Shown one piece after another: positions 25,919 through 33,650 of a DNA stretch of 64,000 bases. Position 1 is the stretch's first letter. Each line of letters opens with the position of its first letter. This DNA is from Paucibacter sp. Y2R2-4 (GTDB lineage Bacteria; Pseudomonadota; Gammaproteobacteria; Burkholderiales; Burkholderiaceae_C). The stretch is from the NCBI RefSeq assembly GCF_025717535.1, contig NZ_JAJIRO010000003.1, positions 186,001-250,000 of the forward strand, in the 5' to 3' direction. Made by a program: the position numbers and the translations under genes. Below the pieces are notes generated by a model, which worked only from the letters and a program-made list of their open reading frames with translations, ran no database searches and was not told where the DNA came from.

Positions 25919-27451
25919 TCAGGCGCGCATCTTGTTGGTGAATTCGCGCATCGTTGGCGATTGCTGAACGGCGGCAGCGCGAATTCTGGCGATATGGGCC
26001 AGCACATCTTGACTGATGGCTGGCGCCAGAAAGCTTGATTGGCCGATGCCTTTGGACGGCAGCCTGCCCATGCCGGCCAGAATGTAGAAGTAGTTGCCGG
26101 CGACGAAGAGCGACTGCTTACGCTGAATGTCGGTGTTATGGGGTAGCTTCTCATCCCACAAGTCCAGCAGTTCTTGCAGGCTCGGCGGAATCACCACCTC
26201 CTCGGTGTAGTCGCGCCAGAACGGTGTGTCGCGGCGACCCGAGATCACGTAGTGCAGCAAGATGAAGTCGCGCAATTCGTCGTACAGATCGGCCATCAAG
26301 GCATTGAACTTGTTTCGACCCTGCGCGGCCGAGGCGGTAGCGGGCAAGAAGTCGACGAACGACTGCAAGGCGCGCTCAATCAGATAGATGCCCGTCGATT
26401 CCAGCGGTTCGATAAAGCCACCGGCCAAGCCCAGCGCCAGGCAATTTTTCTCCCACATGCGGGCACGATGGCCGATGCGCATTTTCAGCAAGCGGGGCTC
26501 CGCCATCGGAATTGCCGAACCATGCATCTGCCGCAGCGTGGCGAGAGCCTCGTCGTCGGAGCAATGGGCGGACGAATACACATAGCCTGTGCCGGTGCGG
26601 GACTGCAGGTCGATCTCCCAGGTCCAGCCGGCGCCGCGGGCGGTGGCGGTGGTGTAGGAGCGCAGCGGCTGTTGCGCATCCCGGTGGGCAATCGGGCAGG
26701 CGACGGCGCGGTCGCACAAGAGGCTGTCCGCATACGACACCCAAGGCGCATTGAGTGCCTTGCCGATCAGCAGGCCGGCAAAGCCGGTGCAGTCGATATA
26801 CAAGTCGGCCGTCAGGCGCTGGCCATCTTTCAGCCGCACGGCCTGGATGCCTTCCTCTCCGACCTCCACTTCTGTGACTTCTCCATAGCTGTGCTGCACG
26901 CCGCGCTCGCTGGCCACCTTGCGCAAGAGCGCCGCAAGCTTGATGGCATCGAGATGGTAGGCGTAGGTGATGGGGGCCTGGTAGTCGGGCGAGTTCAGGA
27001 ACTTCGGTGACTGGTTGGTCTCAAACAAGGCCGTTTGCACGACGCCGGCCTCGTCAAAAGCCTGCTCCGTCAAGCCACGCTGGCGCAGGTTCATCCAATG
27101 CAGCATGGTCGAGTGGCCGGCCAACTGAATCGGGTGGTCGAAGGGGTGATCGAAGTGGTCGGCGCTGGCCGAGCCGCCATGCTTCCAACCATTGAAACGG
27201 ATACCGTTCTTCAAAGTGGCGTCCGCTTGTGTGAACAGGGCGGACTCGGGAATGCCTATCGTTTGCAGGGTGGTCAGCAGGGTGGGGACGGTCGCCTCGC
27301 CGACCCCGATGCTGCCGATTTCAAGCGACTCGACGAGACGAATCTGCAGCGGCAATTCAGGGTTTGAGCCCAGTACACGTTGCAAATAGGCGGCCGCCAG
27401 CCAGCCGGCGGTGCCGCCGCCCACAATCAAGATCGAACGGTAAGGAATCAT
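25919..27451 (-). CDS. Flavin-dependent tryptophan-halogenase family protein
   Basis: A 510-residue flavoprotein of the tryptophan-halogenase family. The FAD site GGGTAGW is at residues 11-17, followed by GSIGVGEATVP. The segment LKNGIRFNGWKHGG holds the position of the essential Lys, and GGFIEPLESTGIYLIERAL the conserved Glu/Ser-Thr-Gly part. The halogenase hallmark WxWxIP reads GWTWEID, with Asp in place of Pro. It probably uses FADH2, oxygen and halide, but the substrate is unknown and hydroxylation cannot be excluded. No flavin reductase, TonB receptor or biosynthetic cluster adjoins; neighbours are ubiA and a PEP-CTERM gene. Confidence 0.88.
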   Translation of the reverse strand: MIPYRSILIVGGGTAGWLAAAYLQRVLGSNPELPLQIRLVESLEIGSIGVGEATVPTLLTTLQTIGIPESALFTQADATLKNGIRFNGWKHGGSASADHFDHPFDHPIQLAGHSTMLHWMNLRQRGLTEQAFDEAGVVQTALFETNQSPKFLNSPDYQAPITYAYHLDAIKLAALLRKVASERGVQHSYGEVTEVEVGEEGIQAVRLKDGQRLTADLYIDCTGFAGLLIGKALNAPWVSYADSLLCDRAVACPIAHRDAQQPLRSYTTATARGAGWTWEIDLQSRTGTGYVYSSAHCSDDEALATLRQMHGSAIPMAEPRLLKMRIGHRARMWEKNCLALGLAGGFIEPLESTGIYLIERALQSFVDFLPATASAAQGRNKFNALMADLYDELRDFILLHYVISGRRDTPFWRDYTEEVVIPPSLQELLDLWDEKLPHNTDIQRKQSLFVAGNYFYILAGMGRLPSKGIGQSSFLAPAISQDVLAHIARIRAAAVQQSPTMREFTNKMRA

Positions 27452-27587
27452 GGGGAACTCAGACTAAATCAAGGCGACCAGGTTGGCCGCAGCCTCGAAC
27501 TTCGGCATTCACCCTGAGTCCTTGAGCGGGCCAATGTGAATGCGTGCCGAAGTACGAGGCGGTAGCCGCGCGGCGCCAAAGCTTGGC

Positions 27588-28481
27588 TCAGGGCTTGCTG
27601 AGAGCCGTCACTTTCTGGCGTCGACGCGTCGTCAGCAGCAAGCCTGCCAAGGCCGATCCGGCAAGCAGCAAGGAAGCCGGCTCGGGTACTGCGGCGGCTT
27701 TTTCCACCAACACGTCAAAGCTGATCGTGTTGAGCTTGAACTGCCCGGTCGTCGCTTGGACGCCGACCCCCAAGATGCCATCGCTTCGCACGTCCAACAA
27801 GGCCGCCGCGTCGAAACTCAGGCTGGTATCCAGCCCGCCATAGATCGCGCTGTAGGTGTCGCGCTGTTGGGCGTAGCGGTTGTCATAGCTGCAGTTGCCA
27901 TACCAGTCGGTGCTTTTGCAGACCTGGGTTTGAAAACGAGCAGGGCCATAGCTGCCGGCAGAACTGCTGCGGGTGTCGGCCACATCGCTTGCGCTGCTGT
28001 TACCAATCAACAGTCGCATGGCGTCCGCGACCAAATCCTCATGCTGCCAGTCGATGGATTGGGTGGATATGGTGTCTTGAATCGTGTATTGGCGGTACTC
28101 CTTGCGAGCATTGCCGCAAGGTCTGTTGCCCCAAAAGCCGCAGTCATTGGTGTCCGGGATGTCATACAACAAATACTGAGCTTGGTGACTGGACTGTCCG
28201 GTGACCTGATACGCACCGTAAGCAATATTTGGGAGCCCGCCGTAATACTGCACGTCGGAGTAGCCATGCAGCGTGGCGTTAGCCGAAACGATGTCCTTCG
28301 ACGAATAGCCCTGGCCGGACAAAAAGCTGCCTAAATCGAATTTCAGACTGACGCTGTTGCGATCCAGCGAGTTGCTGAGTTGGAAGGTCTGGCTGAGCAG
28401 CACGGGCGCGGCGAACACCGGCGTGCTGGCGATGCAGCCGGCGGCCACGAGCGCCAGGCTGAGACGATTCTTGCGTTGCAT
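27588..28481 (-). CDS. PEP-CTERM sorting domain protein
   Basis: A 297-residue secreted protein. The signal peptide (LALVAAGCIASTPVFAAP) is followed by a Ser/Thr/Tyr/Asn-rich, mostly beta region with four Cys in two pairs (CGFWGNRPCG and CKSTDWYGNC). The C-terminal tripartite tag is complete: VPEPAS, a hydrophobic helix (LLLAGSALAGLLL) and RRRQ. Such proteins are processed by an exosortase and sent to the cell surface, often with exopolysaccharide. No exosortase gene is in this window, so it must be elsewhere. It precedes the halogenase on the same strand with 136 bases between, so an operon is possible but not clear. Confidence 0.9.
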   Translation of the reverse strand: MQRKNRLSLALVAAGCIASTPVFAAPVLLSQTFQLSNSLDRNSVSLKFDLGSFLSGQGYSSKDIVSANATLHGYSDVQYYGGLPNIAYGAYQVTGQSSHQAQYLLYDIPDTNDCGFWGNRPCGNARKEYRQYTIQDTISTQSIDWQHEDLVADAMRLLIGNSSASDVADTRSSSAGSYGPARFQTQVCKSTDWYGNCSYDNRYAQQRDTYSAIYGGLDTSLSFDAAALLDVRSDGILGVGVQATTGQFKLNTISFDVLVEKAAAVPEPASLLLAGSALAGLLLTTRRRQKVTALSKP

Positions 28482-28649
28482 GGGATTGCTCCTCTATCGG
28501 TTGGCGTCGCACAGCAGAAGAGCGTGCAGATCGGCCACGCAGTGTCAGTGCGTGGGCCACCCAATTCGGCTTTGTCATCGCCGGGGAGTTTTCAATCGCG
28601 TGAAATGCGAACGAGAAGTGTGGCATTTCTAATCCCTCATTTGGGCGGA

Positions 28650-28965
28650 GCAAGGCCAAGCTGCAATCCGCAGCCTGGGCAAGACCTGGCCCCAGCACCC
28701 GCGCGCGTTATCGAGACGGCGTCGCTGGCGACCGGCCCGTTGGTGGTGGCTTTGACATGCTGGCCAAACTCTTTGCCTGCCGCATCGTTAATGCATCACG
28801 GTCCGAGTGCGTTCGCACCGTGCCCCGTGTGAAGGCGAGGGAGAGATTGCGGCTGGCGTCGATATCGACGGCGATGCCCAGAGCGCTCAAGGGGGGCCAG
28901 AGCAGCCAGCCAGCGCAGGCAGGCCGGTCTCAGCGGAACGGCTTCAGATCGGCAGCGCAAAGGGG
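28650..28965 (-). pseudogene. Decayed 5' fragment of a second ubiA
   Basis: Reading the minus strand gives LKPFR-stop-DRPACAGWLLW and FTRGTV, then in the next frame CINDAAGKEFGQHVKATTNG and PVASDAVSITRA, then VLGPGLA. These line up in order with UbiA's [57 protein letters not shown] and ILGAGLA encoded at 24943-25836. The Trp of IRWDRP is a TGA stop (28930-28932), and at least two frameshifts occur, near 28820 and 28700. The copy covers about residues 9-115 and then breaks off just before the PEP-CTERM gene. It is a dead remnant in the same orientation as the intact gene. Confidence 0.85.
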
Positions 28966-29122
28966 TGGCGGTATGCAGCTTGTTGAAACTTTTTTGCAAG
29001 CCGAAGGGCCCGGTGGGCATCTGTGAGGCTCTAAGGCTCCAATTCCCGGTTGTCGGCATTGCAGGCTTGCGCTACTCTGTGATTAGCTTGGGTCGTATTG
29101 ACTCTCAATTGGGAGTGGGTGC

Positions 29123-29500
29123 ATGACGAAGAAAAAAGTTCTCATCGTTGACGACAACGCCGACATCTTGGCCTTGCTGCATGCGACGCTGGATTTGGCC
29201 GAGGTGTTCGAGGTGCATGAAGCCCGCGATGGAACTGCGGCGGTGGCGGCTGTGGCCACCTTGCAGCCCGAGATTGTCTTGATGGATATCATGATGCCCG
29301 GCCCCATCGATGGGGTGGAGGCCTGCAGGCAGATCAAGGCGGCTGGAGGAGATGCGGCGCCCAAGGTGGTGCTGATCAGCGCCAAGCCGGTCGATCAAAT
29401 CAAGGAAGGTGCCAAGTCCTGCGGCGCCGATCTCTTCATTGCCAAGCCCTTCGGGCCTGTGCAACTGGTGGAGAGTTTGACGGCGCTGTATCGGACTTGA
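29123..29500 (+). CDS. Single-domain CheY-like response regulator
   Basis: A 125-residue stand-alone receiver domain. The acidic pair is in LIVDDNAD (residues ~10-11), the phospho-acceptor Asp in VLMDIMMPG (~55), the Ser of the switch in LISAKP and the conserved Lys in FIAKPFGP. There is no output domain, so it should act by protein contact or in a phosphorelay. No kinase adjoins; the nearest phospho-donor candidates are the large hybrid kinase at 36335 and kinases elsewhere. GGGAG precedes its ATG. Confidence 0.92.
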   Translation: MTKKKVLIVDDNADILALLHATLDLAEVFEVHEARDGTAAVAAVATLQPEIVLMDIMMPGPIDGVEACRQIKAAGGDAAPKVVLISAKPVDQIKEGAKSCGADLFIAKPFGPVQLVESLTALYRT

Positions 29501-29547
29501 ATCGATGGGGCGGCGCGAGCGACCACGCCCCGCCCATCGCTTCAGAC

Positions 29548-30531
29548 TCAGCCGCCGCGCCGTTTCTCCAGCAAGGCCAGCGCCTCGCCCACCACGCCGC
29601 GTCGGAAGGCCAAGACGCAGACGATAAAGATCAGGCCGGTCACCAGGCTGACCGACTCGCCCAGGCCGTTGAACCAGTTGATACCGCTGAGCTCGGCCAG
29701 GCCCTTGCCCAGGTCACCGATTTTGTTCTCGAGCGCAATGATGATCAGCGCGCCGACCATGGGCCCGACCAAGGTGCCCATGCCGCCCACCAGGGTCATC
29801 AAGATGACCAGGCCCGAAGTGGTCCACAAGGCATCGGTCAGCGTGGCAAAGCCCAACACCAAAGTCTTGGTGGCGCCGGCCAGGCCGGCCAGCGTGGCCG
29901 AGAGCACAAAGGCCAGCAGCTTGAAGCGATCGACGTCATAGCCCAGCGAGATGGCGCGCGGCTCGTTCTCACGGATGGAGGTCAGCACCTGGCCGAAGGG
30001 TGAATGCACGGTGCGATAGATCAGCCAGAAGGCGGCGATGAAGATGGCCAGCACCACGTAGTACAAGACCAGATCGTTCGACAGGTCCAGGCCGAGAAAG
30101 CTGCCGCGTGGCACCGATTGCAAACCGTCTTCACCCCCGGTGAACGAGGCCTGCAGAAAGAAGAAGTAAAGCATCTGGCTGAGCGCCAGCGTGATCATCG
30201 AGAAGTAAATCCCGGTGCGCCGAATCGCCAGCAGACCGATGGCCAAGCCTACGACGCCTGCCGCCAGCGCGCCGAAGATCAGACCCAGCGGTGCCGACAG
30301 GCCCCAGACCTTCAGCGCATGGCCGGCGCCGTAAGCGGCCGTGCCCAAGAAGGCCGCATGGCCGAAGCTGAGCAGGCCGGTGAATCCGATCAAGAGATTG
30401 AAGGCGCAGGCGAACAGCGCGAAGCACAGCACCTTCATCACGAAGATGGGGTACACGCCCAGGGCCGGCAGCAGGGCGATGGCGCCGAACAAAGCGGCGT
30501 AGCCGAGGAGGGGGTTCTTCTGGAGGCTCAT
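29548..30531 (-). CDS. livM: Branched-chain amino acid type ABC transporter permease (LivM-like)
   Basis: A 327-residue inner-membrane permease with about nine helices. The family block SFGHAAFLGTAAYGAGHAL and the cytoplasmic coupling region IRENEPRAISLGYDVDRFKLLAF, followed by GGMGTLVGPMVGA, are typical of LivM. Its start overlaps the livH stop by four bases, so the two are translationally coupled. The ATG at 30531 is chosen for this overlap; the open frame upstream of it is livH's shadow. With livH it forms the membrane part of the transporter. Confidence 0.95.
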   Translation of the reverse strand: MSLQKNPLLGYAALFGAIALLPALGVYPIFVMKVLCFALFACAFNLLIGFTGLLSFGHAAFLGTAAYGAGHALKVWGLSAPLGLIFGALAAGVVGLAIGLLAIRRTGIYFSMITLALSQMLYFFFLQASFTGGEDGLQSVPRGSFLGLDLSNDLVLYYVVLAIFIAAFWLIYRTVHSPFGQVLTSIRENEPRAISLGYDVDRFKLLAFVLSATLAGLAGATKTLVLGFATLTDALWTTSGLVILMTLVGGMGTLVGPMVGALIIIALENKIGDLGKGLAELSGINWFNGLGESVSLVTGLIFIVCVLAFRRGVVGEALALLEKRRGG

Positions 30532-31415
30532 TTTTCTTTCCCGAACAGACCCGCAGGACGGACCAACAGCACGATGGCCATCACGACGAACACCACCGTG
30601 CTCGAGGCCTCGGGATAGAACACCTTGGTCAGACCCTCCACCAGCCCCAAGCCCAGGCCGGTCAAGATGGAGCCCAGGATGGAGCCCATGCCGCCGATCA
30701 CCACCACCGCAAACACGACGATGATCAGATTGCTGCCCATCAGCGCGCTGACCTGCAGAATCGGCGCCGCCAGCACGCCGGCAAAGGCGGCCAAGGCCAC
30801 GCCGCCGGCGTAGGTGAGCGTGATCATGCGCGGCACATTGATGCCGAAGGCTTGCACCAGCTTGGGGTTCTCGGTGCCGGCCCGCAGCGTGGCGCCCAGC
30901 GAGGTCTTCTCGATCAAGGCCCAAACGGCCAGGCAGACGGTGATGGAGGCCACCACCACCCAAGCCCGGTAATTCGGCAAAATCATGAAGCCCAGATTGG
31001 TGGCACCCTGCAGCGCCTCAGGCACCGAATATTGCTGGCCCGACACGCCGTAGAAGCTGCGGAAGATGCCTTCCATCACCAGCGTGATGCCAAAGGTCAG
31101 CAGCAGGCCGTAGATGTGGTCCAGCTTGTAGAGCCACTGCAGCATGGTGCGCTCGATGATGATGCCCACCACGCCCACGACGGCCGGCGCCAGCAGCAAC
31201 ATCACCCAGTAATTCAGCCCCAGGTACTCCAGCCCCATCCAGGCCAGAAAGGCGCCCATCATGTAGAGCGCGCCGTGGGCGAAGTTGATGATGTTGAGCA
31301 TGCCGAAGATGACGGCCAAACCCAGCGACAGCATCGCGTAAAACGAGCCGTTCACCAGGCCCAGCAGTAACTGGCCCAAGAGGGCGGGCAAGGGGATACC
31401 GAAGAGATCTGTCAT
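30528..31415 (-). CDS. livH: Branched-chain amino acid type ABC transporter permease (LivH-like)
   Basis: A 295-residue inner-membrane permease. NGSFYAMLSLGLAVIFGMLNIINFAHGAL at the start is the classic LivH opening (quoted in parts: LGLAVIFGMLNIINFAHG), with LRAGTENPKLVQAFGINV as the coupling helix and GGMGSILGSILTGL later. It is preceded by a 235-base gap rich in hairpins that separates it from the binding-protein gene. The substrate is likely a branched-chain or related amino acid, amide or urea-like compound; this family is broad. Confidence 0.95.
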   Translation of the reverse strand: MTDLFGIPLPALLGQLLLGLVNGSFYAMLSLGLAVIFGMLNIINFAHGALYMMGAFLAWMGLEYLGLNYWVMLLLAPAVVGVVGIIIERTMLQWLYKLDHIYGLLLTFGITLVMEGIFRSFYGVSGQQYSVPEALQGATNLGFMILPNYRAWVVVASITVCLAVWALIEKTSLGATLRAGTENPKLVQAFGINVPRMITLTYAGGVALAAFAGVLAAPILQVSALMGSNLIIVVFAVVVIGGMGSILGSILTGLGLGLVEGLTKVFYPEASSTVVFVVMAIVLLVRPAGLFGKEK

Positions 31416-31477
31416 GGTGTGTCTTTGCTGACCCTGGATGCCCGCCGGGCCGCTCCCAAGGGCGGCCAGGGCCGATG

Positions 31478-31607
31478 TCGATGCCGGCCCACGCCGGCGT
31501 CGATCGGCGTCCCCTCGTGGGCTGAGGCCGCACACATCACACCCTGCGGGTGCGATGTGGCTGCCGAAGTGCTGCGGCGCCTGCCGCAGCGCGGGCTGCA
31601 AGCCCGC
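31478..31607. repeat. Cluster of four hairpins between livK and livH
   Basis: Four inverted repeats in 130 bases: TCGATGCCGGC/GCCGGCGTCGA (31478-31503, one T-G pair), CACATC-A-CACCC/GGGTG-C-GATGTG (31533-31559, one mismatch, 3-base loop), GCTGCGGC/GCCGCAGC (31571-31590) and GCGGGCT/AGCCCGC (31591-31607, 3-base loop). None carries a T run. Placed just after the binding-protein gene inside the operon, they could stabilise the upstream mRNA or weaken read-through so that binding protein exceeds permease. Confidence 0.75.
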
Positions 31608-31650
31608 TCAGACGCGCGCGCGTTCAGCGACGCGGGTGTGAGCGAGGGGT

Positions 31651-32865
31651 TCATTTCTTCACTGCGGGGCACTTGGAATCGGCCAGCTTGGTGAAGGCCT
31701 CATCGCCAGGGATGCGGGTCACGACCTTGAAATAATCCCAGGGTTCCACGGAGTCTTTCTGTGACTTGACCTGCAGCAGGAACATATCGTGGACGAAGCG
31801 GCCGTCTTCCTTGCGGATCTGACCCTTGGAGAAGAAGTCATTGATCGGCGTGGCCTTCATATGGGCCAGCACCTTGTCGGCGTCGTCGGTCTTGGTGGCT
31901 TCCACGGCCTTCAGATAGTTCCAAGCGGCCGAGTAGTCAGCGGCCTGCAGCGACGAAGGCATGCGCTTCATCTTCTCGAAGAAGCGACGGCTCCAGGTGC
32001 GTGCTTCGGGCGTTTGGTTCCAATACCAGCTGTCGGTCAGGTACATGCCTTCGGTGGTCTTGAGGCCCAGCGAGTGAACGTCGTTGATGAACATCAGCAG
32101 ACCGGCCAACTTCATGGTCTTGGTGACGCCGAATTCATTGGCGGCCTTGATGGCATTGATGGTGTCGCCACCGGCATTGGCCAGACCCAGAATCTGCGCG
32201 CCGCTGCCCTGGGCCTGCAGCAAGAAGGACGAGAAGTCGCTGGCATTGAGCGGGTGCTTGACGCTGCCCACCACCTTGCCGCCGCTCTTGGCCACCACCG
32301 CCGCGGTGTCGGCCTGCAGTGAGGCGCCAAAAGCATAGTCGGCGGTCAGGAAGTACCAGCTCTTGCCGCCGCCCTTGGTGACGGCCGCGCCTGTGCCATT
32401 GGCCAGGGCCACCGTGTCGTAGGCGTAGTGGATGGTGTAAGGCGAGCAGTCCTCATTGGTCAGGCGGGCCGAGCCGGCGCCAATGACGATGAAGGGGCGC
32501 TTCTTCTCGGCCGCGATCTTGGCCATGGCCAGATTGGCGCCGGAGTTGGTGCCGCCGATCAACATGTCCAGACCCTGGGTGTCGATCCACTCGCGCGCCT
32601 TGCTGGCGGCCACGTCGGCCTTGTTCTGGTGGTCGGCGAAGATCAGCTCGATCTTCTTGCCGGCGACCATGCCTTTCATATCGGCAATGGCCATCTTGAT
32701 GGCTTCGACGCCGCCGGCGCCGTCGATGTCGGCGTAGACGCTGGACATGTCGGTGATGATGCCGATCTTGACGACGTCACCGGAGATCTGCGCCTGGGCG
32801 GCGCTGCCGATGAGGCCGCAGGCGGCCAGGCTGGCGAGGGCAATGCGCTTGAAACTGGGGTTCAT
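31651..32865 (-). CDS. livK: Branched-chain amino acid type ABC transporter substrate-binding protein
   Basis: A 404-residue periplasmic binding protein of the Leu/Ile/Val class. The signal peptide ends near AAQAQ; the mature start VVKIGIITDMSSVYADIDG and the ANLAMAKIAAEKKRPFIVIG block match the family, as do two lobes with GSVKHPLNASDFSSFLL between them. AAGGAG precedes its ATG. The subfamily resembles the many Burkholderiales proteins of uncertain ligand, so aromatic acids or other compounds are as likely as leucine. It lies between the ATPase genes and the permease genes. Confidence 0.93.
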   Translation of the reverse strand: MNPSFKRIALASLAACGLIGSAAQAQISGDVVKIGIITDMSSVYADIDGAGGVEAIKMAIADMKGMVAGKKIELIFADHQNKADVAASKAREWIDTQGLDMLIGGTNSGANLAMAKIAAEKKRPFIVIGAGSARLTNEDCSPYTIHYAYDTVALANGTGAAVTKGGGKSWYFLTADYAFGASLQADTAAVVAKSGGKVVGSVKHPLNASDFSSFLLQAQGSGAQILGLANAGGDTINAIKAANEFGVTKTMKLAGLLMFINDVHSLGLKTTEGMYLTDSWYWNQTPEARTWSRRFFEKMKRMPSSLQAADYSAAWNYLKAVEATKTDDADKVLAHMKATPINDFFSKGQIRKEDGRFVHDMFLLQVKSQKDSVEPWDYFKVVTRIPGDEAFTKLADSKCPAVKK

Positions 32866-32885
32866 GGGTTTGTCTCCTTCAAGGG

Positions 32886-32920
32886 GTCAATCGGTCGGTC
32901 AATCTGTCAATCGGTCAATC
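32886..32920. repeat. Four GTCAATC direct repeats in the livK leader
   Basis: The 7-mer GTCAATC occurs at 32886-32892, 32898-32904, 32906-32912 and 32914-32920, the last three evenly spaced at 8 bases. They fill most of the 65-base space between livF and livK on the minus strand, just upstream of the livK ribosome binding site. They may be a regulator site or simple slippage. Confidence 0.7.
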
Positions 32921-32930
32921 AAACGATTCA

Positions 32931-33650
32931 TCAAACACTGAGCAATTCATCGAGCTTGGCCTGCTTGGCGGGCAGCTCGGCCGCAGGGAAGGACTCCACC
33001 ACCTCCCCATGCTCTACCACCATGAAGTGGTCGGCCAGCGGGGCGGCGAAGCGGAAGTTCTGCTCCACCATGACGATGGTGAAGCCCTGCGCCTTCAGCG
33101 TTTTGATCATGCGGGCCAGGGCTTGCACGATCACCGGCGCCAGGCCTTCGGAGATTTCATCCAGCAGCAAGATGTCGGCGCCGGTGCGCAGAATGCGTGC
33201 CACTGCCAGCATCTGCTGCTCGCCGCCCGAGAGCCGCGTGCCCGGGCTGTGGCGGCGCTCGGCCAGATTCGGGAACATGGCGTAAATCTGCTCATCCGTC
33301 ATCGGCGTACCGCGGCCGCCGCTCAGGCGCGGCGGCAGGTGCAGGTTTTCTTCGGTCGTCAGCGAGGCAAAAATGCCGCGCTCCTCGGGGCAATAACCCA
33401 GGCCCAGATGCGCGATGCGGTGGGTGGGCATGGCGATGGTTTCCACCCCATGCACCTTGATCGAGCCCTTGCGAGCGCCGGTCAGGCCCATGATGGCGCG
33501 CAGCGTGGTGGTGCGGCCAGCGCCGTTGCGACCCAATAGGGTCAAGACCTGACCCTTGTTGACGCTCAGATTGATGCCGTGAAGGATGTGACTTTCGCCG
33601 TACCAAGCATGCAGGTCGGTGATTTGTAGCGCGACTTCAGCCATGCTCAA
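32931..33650 (-). CDS. livF: ABC transporter ATP-binding protein (LivF-like)
   Basis: A 239-residue ATPase. Signature LSGGEQQML, Walker B ILLLDEISEG and the switch His region are present. The Walker A loop reads GRNGAGRTT, with Arg where nearly all ABC ATPases have Lys; the codon is clearly CGC. I recall the same substitution in other Burkholderiales LivF proteins, so it is probably tolerated rather than a defect. The start overlaps the livG stop by four bases. LivF and LivG should form the ATPase pair for LivH and LivM. Confidence 0.94.
   Translation of the reverse strand: MSMAEVALQITDLHAWYGESHILHGINLSVNKGQVLTLLGRNGAGRTTTLRAIMGLTGARKGSIKVHGVETIAMPTHRIAHLGLGYCPEERGIFASLTTEENLHLPPRLSGGRGTPMTDEQIYAMFPNLAERRHSPGTRLSGGEQQMLAVARILRTGADILLLDEISEGLAPVIVQALARMIKTLKAQGFTIVMVEQNFRFAAPLADHFMVVEHGEVVESFPAAELPAKQAKLDELLSV

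Noticed and set aside
29548-30963. A 471-residue livM with an N-terminal extension
   Set aside because: The extension is antisense-free but out of frame with livH and has Gly/Arg/His-rich shadow composition; the ATG at 30531 gives the standard four-base overlap with livH.
32886-32920. GTCAATC repeats as a CRISPR array
   Set aside because: The repeats are 7 bases with 1-5 base spacers, far shorter than any CRISPR unit, and no cas gene is present.
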